Shown here piece by piece: positions 59,935-64,000 of a stretch of DNA of 64,000 nucleotides; position 1 is the stretch's first letter, and each line of letters begins with the position of its first letter. The translations under genes were made by a program, and so were the position numbers. The notes under the pieces were generated by a model. That model searched no databases and was not told the origin of the DNA. It saw nothing but the letters and a program-made list of their open reading frames with translations. The DNA lies in the NCBI GenBank assembly GCA_029719485.1, contig CP120722.1:682001-746000 (forward strand). Direction: 5' to 3'. Source of the stretch: Kiritimatiellota bacterium B12222 (GTDB taxonomy: Bacteria; Verrucomicrobiota; Kiritimatiellia; SS1-B-03-39; UBA6053).

Positions 59935-61016
59935 ATGGCAATGGGGTGTGGTAGGTTGAGCATCGCGTAAGAGCGGGCGAGCTGTTTGGATGTGAAGGAA
60001 TGGTGGAGAAGGGTACGGATGATCATCGCGCGCATGCGGGAAGAGCGTTCCCCCGTGAGGGTACCTAAGTGCATGCCCAGAGCCGCACGGGTTGCGGCAG
60101 CGTTAAAGGCCTGTTTGCGATGGCGTGCCCAGCGATTGATGGCGGTGGGTGAGGGGGACATGAGGGCGGCGGAGAGTTGATACGCATCAGCGAAGCCGGT
60201 GTTCATGCCTTGACCGCCAATAGGAGAGAGTTGATGGGCCGCATCGCCACAAAGGATGAAAGGACCTTTATGGAAGCGATTTGCGAGTGAGCGGGTGGGA
60301 ATGAAGTGACTGTGAAGACCGTGTGCGACGCCAGAAAGATCGACGCCGGAGGCTTCGTTGACCCGGTGGATGATGTGGGGAATATCGGGCGTTTCTCCGG
60401 GCAGTACTTGGCAGACCCAGCGGCGACATCCACTTGGTAAGGGGAAAGATTCAACGGATCCCTGATGGCTGAAAAAAAGACGGGCATTGGGTCCGGCCTG
60501 TTCAATGTCTTCAAAATCGGCCATGACAAATTGTGCGCGGTAGCTTTTGGTTTGGGTGGAAATGCCCGCGCGTTCACGCACGGTACTTCGGCTGCCATCA
60601 CAGCCGATGACCAAGGTGTCTGAGGGGAGGGGCGTGTTCAACGTGAAGGGGGCATTTTCGTGCAGGGTTACGTTGGGGAGGTGGCGCAGTGAGTTGCGTA
60701 AAATTTCCAAAGTTTGGGTTTGGGGGAGGGAGAGGATATGATCGCCAGCTTGATCGAATCCGAGGGTGCCGACCAGGGATTGGTTTTCGTATACGTTTGC
60801 TTGGCGAATATGAATGCCTTGGGTTTCAAATTGTTCCCGTAAACCAAGTTGTTGAAGAATGGCCAGAGAGGGCGGGGTGATGCCAATGGCCATGGATTGG
60901 TTGGGCAGGTGGCTTCGTTTTTCGAAAATCTCTACGGTGATCTGCTGTTGGTGCAGAAGATGCGCCAAGAGTAATCCCACGGGGCCGGCTCCAATAATCC
61001 AAACCTGCTTGTTCAT
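59931..61016 (-). CDS. Class A FAD-dependent aromatic monooxygenase
   Basis: This 361-aa flavoprotein has WIIGAGPVGLLLAHLL (FAD), VIGCDGSRSTVRE (DG motif, near residue 158) and LCGDAAHQLSPIGGQGMNTG near 275. These make it a PHBH/UbiH-type hydroxylase. The start at 61016 (MNKQVW) removes a 25-residue Arg-rich extension that reads into the PKS gene. It should hydroxylate an aromatic ring, perhaps the resorcinol made by the PKS, as SrsC does in Streptomyces griseus. Confidence 0.9.
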   Translation of the reverse strand: MNKQVWIIGAGPVGLLLAHLLHQQQITVEIFEKRSHLPNQSMAIGITPPSLAILQQLGLREQFETQGIHIRQANVYENQSLVGTLGFDQAGDHILSLPQTQTLEILRNSLRHLPNVTLHENAPFTLNTPLPSDTLVIGCDGSRSTVRERAGISTQTKSYRAQFVMADFEDIEQAGPNARLFFSHQGSVESFPLPSGCRRWVCQVLPGETPDIPHIIHRVNEASGVDLSGVAHGLHSHFIPTRSLANRFHKGPFILCGDAAHQLSPIGGQGMNTGFADAYQLSAALMSPSPTAINRWARHRKQAFNAAATRAALGMHLGTLTGERSSRMRAMIIRTLLHHSFTSKQLARSYAMLNLPHPIAI

Positions 61017-62119
61017 GGGCAGGGACCTTGTACGGGATGAAGGAGACCCATTTCCACGGTCAGTCCCGGTCCGAAAGCCATGGCGGCGCAAGGACCTTTG
61101 GGGTGGGAGGCGAGGGCCTCCGCGATGAGGAACAGCACGGTGGCCGAACTCATGTTTCCAAATCTACGCAGCACATCACGGGAAAGGTCGAGGGCGTTGG
61201 CAGGTAAGTCCAAGGCTTCGCCGACGCGGTCAAGAATGGCTTTGCCTCCGGGATGAACGGCCCAGGTTTCAATTTCTTTGGGACGGTGAGCTGTGGTTTC
61301 GAGAAAGGGAAATACGGCATCACGAATATTTTCGCCGAGGATATGTGGCACATAGCCTGACAATACAATTTCAAATCCATGGTCACCAATTTCCCAGGCC
61401 ATGGCGTCTTCACCATCTGGGGTGAGGGTGCTGGCGAGGTGGTCCACCCGATAGGCGGTGATTCCGGTGGCGGGAGCTTGTCCGCTGAAAATGGCACAGG
61501 CAGCACCATCGCCAAATAGGGAACTGGCAATCATTGCTTCCAGGTTCTCGGGATCCAGTTGCACATGCAGGCTACATAATTCCATGCACTGAATCATCAC
61601 CACCGCATCCGGGTGGTTTTGACAGATGCTGTCCGCAAGTCGCATGGCGGGGAATGCGGCATAACAGCCCATAAATCCCAAATGATACCGTTGCACGGAT
61701 GCGGACAGACCTAATGATTTTATGATATGAAAGTCAGGCCCGGGATTATAGAATCCGGTACACGACACGGTGATGACATGGGTGATTTGCGAGGCATTAA
61801 AAGGGGAGGCCTCAACGGTTTTACGAGCAAGATCCACAGAGGCGGTTTGGGCAACTTCGCGATAAACGCGGTTGCGTTCGCCGGTTCCGGGATTTCGCCA
61901 TGGGGATCCCGCTTCGCTACCGAAGAGGGGGTCCTGGGGTGCATCGGAAAAGGGGACGCAGGTATAGCGCTGGTCAATTTCGGACTGCTTGTACACATGT
62001 CTCAGAACACGTTGCGTTTTTTTGTCGCTGAACTGCGCTTGCATGTGTTCACAGGCCTGCGTTTGTGGTTGAACAAAGCTGGGGTTCCAGGTTTCGATGG
62101 TATGGAGGTAAGTGGGCAT
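61013..62119 (-). CDS. Type III polyketide synthase
   Basis: This 368-aa chalcone-synthase-fold enzyme has an intact triad: Cys152 in GFMGCYAAFPAMR, His289 in WAVHPGGKAILD and Asn322 in FGNMSSATVLF. It extends an acyl-CoA with malonyl-CoA and cyclises the chain to a resorcinol, pyrone or similar ring. Bacterial relatives include alkylresorcinol and alkylpyrone synthases. It is flanked in one operon by a monooxygenase and methyltransferases. The starter unit cannot be read from sequence. Confidence 0.95.
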   Translation of the reverse strand: MPTYLHTIETWNPSFVQPQTQACEHMQAQFSDKKTQRVLRHVYKQSEIDQRYTCVPFSDAPQDPLFGSEAGSPWRNPGTGERNRVYREVAQTASVDLARKTVEASPFNASQITHVITVSCTGFYNPGPDFHIIKSLGLSASVQRYHLGFMGCYAAFPAMRLADSICQNHPDAVVMIQCMELCSLHVQLDPENLEAMIASSLFGDGAACAIFSGQAPATGITAYRVDHLASTLTPDGEDAMAWEIGDHGFEIVLSGYVPHILGENIRDAVFPFLETTAHRPKEIETWAVHPGGKAILDRVGEALDLPANALDLSRDVLRRFGNMSSATVLFLIAEALASHPKGPCAAMAFGPGLTVEMGLLHPVQGPCP

Positions 62120-62122
62120 GAG

Positions 62123-62827
62123 TTAATCTTTTTTGAACACAATGATTTCAATCATTCCCATCATGTAGCGTCGGTGAGTGACTTCGATGAGATGGTGAGT
62201 TGCAAAATGCGTACGGAGTTGTTTGTGATCAGGAAAACGAGCCAAGCTATCTGCAATATAGGTGTAAACGGAGGGTTTACCATGAAAACATGTCCCCCAT
62301 ATTGCACCCCAAATCCATAACAGTCCGAAATGGAGTTTGCGAAGCCATGGGTTGACCGGTGCTGAAAAGTCGAGAAAGGCGGCGGTGCCTCCGGGACGGA
62401 GCACGCGTGAAATTTCTTGGATGCAGGTCTCAAGATCGGGGGCATTTCTTAAGGCATAGCCACCGGTCACTACATCGATACTATGGTCTGCAATATCCAA
62501 GTCGCACATATCGCCCTCTTGCCATGTAATCTGATGGGGTCCCTGGGCGAGGGTCAACATTTCGGGGGTGAGGTCGAGTCCGGTGACATGTGCGTGGGGA
62601 TATTGGGTGGCGAGGGCACGGGTGAGATCTCCGGTGCCGCAGGCGAGGTCTAAAATTTCGTGGGGATTGTCAGAGGGGAGTTGTTTCAATAACCATTTTT
62701 TCCAGGAGGCATCCTGTCCGAAGGAGAGGACACGGGTGACGCGATCGTATTGCGGGGCCACTTCTTTAAACAAGGAGCGGTTGTAGGATCTTTTGCTTTC
62801 GGGGGTGCTAAATATGGCAGCTGTCAT
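62123..62827 (-). CDS. UbiE/MenG-like C-methyltransferase
   Basis: This 234-aa protein has SYNRSLFKEVAPQYDRVTRV near the start, SAM motif ILDLACGTGDLTRAL near residue 58, VTGGYALRNAPDLE near 122 and RVLRPGGTAAFLDFSAP. The order and the ALRN motif match UbiE/MenG quinone methyltransferases. ATG 62827 overlaps the previous gene by 4 bases. Its place next to a type III PKS suggests the true substrate is the polyketide ring, though a role in menaquinone synthesis is not excluded. Confidence 0.9.
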   Translation of the reverse strand: MTAAIFSTPESKRSYNRSLFKEVAPQYDRVTRVLSFGQDASWKKWLLKQLPSDNPHEILDLACGTGDLTRALATQYPHAHVTGLDLTPEMLTLAQGPHQITWQEGDMCDLDIADHSIDVVTGGYALRNAPDLETCIQEISRVLRPGGTAAFLDFSAPVNPWLRKLHFGLLWIWGAIWGTCFHGKPSVYTYIADSLARFPDHKQLRTHFATHHLIEVTHRRYMMGMIEIIVFKKD

Positions 62828-63591
62828 GAGGATTTTTCGGGTTTGTGTTTTAGAAAACGGGGGAGGAAGTAGGGCACATTTTTTTGGTAGCTTTGAAAGA
62901 CCTGTCCGTATCTTTTCTTGTAACGTGCTTCCTTGTGAAGGGGGGCGATGATGCAGTAGAGGCTCCAGGTACTGGCGATGGCGACATGGTCCAGAGTCCA
63001 GACCGGTCCACTCCACAGCAATAGGGTGTAGGCGAGGTACATGGGATGGCGGGTATGGCGCAGGGTACCTTTGGCGGCCCAGGGACTGTAGGTGACGTTT
63101 TGGTTTTTCCAGACGGCCCACCACCCTTTGTATCCCATTTGTACACCGAGTCCGGCGTCGGCCATTGATTTCATGAGCAGTCCCCACCCGAAGATATACA
63201 CCAGGGTGGTTGCAAGGCGGGGGAGTCCATGGAGTTCGTAGAAAACGGATCCCAAAGGGGCCCAAAACAAAAAGCAGAGCAGGATTTGCAAGGAGGCGAT
63301 GATGGCAAAAGTGGTGGTGCGTAAAGGTTTGCCAAGTCCGCCGGGAATGAGCCGCGCCATCCATTGTCCACCCTTGGGGGTAAGCAACAAACTATGGAAG
63401 AGAGGGAATTGTAAAATGAGGAAGGCATCCCAGAGAATGGCGGCGGGTAAAGGGAGGGTCGGGCCTGCTTGCATACCCCCATAGAGTTTGACCATCATGC
63501 TGAGTACGGCGGCGGCAAAGGCCAGATGACACAAGACACCCCATGCTAATGCCTGCATGCGTTGGATCTTGCGGTAGGGGGGCTGACTCAT
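62824..63591 (-). CDS. Isoprenylcysteine-methyltransferase-like membrane methyltransferase
   Basis: This 255-aa protein has about six membrane helices and the C-terminal motif RHTRHPMYLAYTLLLW near residue 178, then EARYKKRYGQVFQSYQKNV. Both are typical of ICMT/PEMT-like membrane methyltransferases. Homologues SrsB and BpsB O-methylate alkyl-resorcinols or alkyl-pyrones and are encoded beside type III PKS genes. It overlaps both neighbours by 4 bases. The membrane location suits a lipid-like product. Confidence 0.88.
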   Translation of the reverse strand: MSQPPYRKIQRMQALAWGVLCHLAFAAAVLSMMVKLYGGMQAGPTLPLPAAILWDAFLILQFPLFHSLLLTPKGGQWMARLIPGGLGKPLRTTTFAIIASLQILLCFLFWAPLGSVFYELHGLPRLATTLVYIFGWGLLMKSMADAGLGVQMGYKGWWAVWKNQNVTYSPWAAKGTLRHTRHPMYLAYTLLLWSGPVWTLDHVAIASTWSLYCIIAPLHKEARYKKRYGQVFQSYQKNVPYFLPRFLKHKPEKSS

Positions 63592-63962
63592 GGGTGGACC
63601 TCGGGGGTGAGCAGGGTCTGTGCTTCAACTGCTGACAAATCCAAACCATCCCGGGCGATGAGCAGGAGGTTTTGTTTTAAATACTCCGGAGAAAGGTTTG
63701 TAAGGACGGGTTGTTGATCCTGATAATGGACGCTCACCCGGTCGGGATGCCACTGGATGCTCAGGACCACGGGTTGCACACCGGAGGCGAGGGCTTGGGT
63801 GCAGAGGCTGTGGAGTACTTCCAGATAGAGCAGGCTGTCGGGAGAATCCGGCCAGTTGAGGGTTTCCTTTTCGACAATTTTCTTTTCCACTTTCGAGAGA
63901 TGGCGGGTGGAAAGTTCAATGCGGATAAAGCGGGGTGCATTATCCGGGGCCACCAGTTGCAT
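63588..63962 (-). CDS. Hypothetical protein, possibly continuing past the window
   Basis: This reading from ATG 63962 gives 124 aa without a recognised domain: LSKVEKKIVEKETLNW, ALASGVQPVVLSIQWH and EYLKQNLLLIARDGLDL. The frame stays open upstream to the window end (AIPNRLLKQGEMQLV), so the true start may lie beyond 64000. It overlaps the next gene by 4 bases, so it is the first visible gene of the PKS operon. Its role there is unknown. Confidence 0.6.
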   Translation of the reverse strand: MQLVAPDNAPRFIRIELSTRHLSKVEKKIVEKETLNWPDSPDSLLYLEVLHSLCTQALASGVQPVVLSIQWHPDRVSVHYQDQQPVLTNLSPEYLKQNLLLIARDGLDLSAVEAQTLLTPEVHP

Positions 63963-64000
63963 CTCGCCCTGTTTGAGCAGGCGGTTCGGTATCGCGGCGC

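Overview
This is a bacterial chromosomal segment of roughly mid GC content. Genes are packed densely, with many 4-base ATGA start/stop overlaps, separated by islands of palindromic intergenic repeats. Gene content fits a Gram-negative bacterium with lipopolysaccharide-type heptose synthesis (gmhA and the adenylyltransferase half of hldE) and outer-membrane-type lipoproteins. Two Cys-type sulfatases and a GHL6-like glycoside hydrolase suggest a polysaccharide-degrading lineage, perhaps in the Planctomycetota-Verrucomicrobiota-Kiritimatiellota group. That placement is inference; no rRNA or phylogenetic marker here fixes it.

Layout. 1-4.1 kb: an IS200-like tyrosine (Y1) transposase and two stand-alone genes (DUF2461, a medium-chain dehydrogenase) set in several families of palindromic repeats. 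4.1-5.6 kb: a tightly coupled three-gene cassette (integrase-arm-like small protein, zinc-ribbon protein, N-formylglutamate amidohydrolase-like enzyme). 5.6-12.6 kb: a likely defence island with a membrane NERD protein, an HNH endonuclease, a McrB-type AAA+ motor and a DUF2357/PD-(D/E)XK effector. 13.2-19.5 kb: pyrR-pyrB-pyrC, where pyrC has lost key metal-binding and catalytic residues, then a fused double-domain Y1 transposase with hairpin arrays on both sides, then pyrF, gmhA and hldE-C. 19.6-26.8 kb: ferredoxin, a YbdG-type channel, a Lon N-domain protein, a divergent metX/cysK pair, a glycosyltransferase and a two-part YeeE/YedE sulfur transporter. 26.9-28.7 kb: tRNA-Ser(GGA) followed by tandem 159-bp repeats that carry the tRNA 3' end, then a NarL-type two-component pair.

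29-39 kb is a run of envelope and osmotic-stress genes: MscS, cardiolipin synthase, an EEP phosphodiesterase, a TVP38 protein, patatin, a ferritin-like protein, Pmp3/YqaE, a small lipoprotein, YqjD- and YqjE-like proteins, a DUF2892-like protein, YihY and an AI-2E/PerM-type protein. 39-56 kb holds two exported unknowns, a seven-copy hairpin array, an FAD oxidoreductase, sulfatase and GHL6 genes, a formate/nitrite channel, a secreted TIM-barrel-like protein, a nuclease, a CPA2-Usp antiporter, manA, a TPR lipoprotein, rsmI and tRNA-Leu(TAA). 56-64 kb has a PAS-PP2C phosphatase, a second sulfatase, and a fully coupled operon on the minus strand with a type III polyketide synthase, a class A flavin monooxygenase and three methyltransferases. 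That operon resembles phenolic-lipid/alkylquinone clusters.

The most interesting points are the type III PKS operon, the apparently inactive dihydroorotase homologue beside pyrB, the single-chain double Y1 transposase with a dispersed hairpin family showing compensatory stem changes, the tRNA-Ser 3'-end tandem repeats, and the McrBC-like island.
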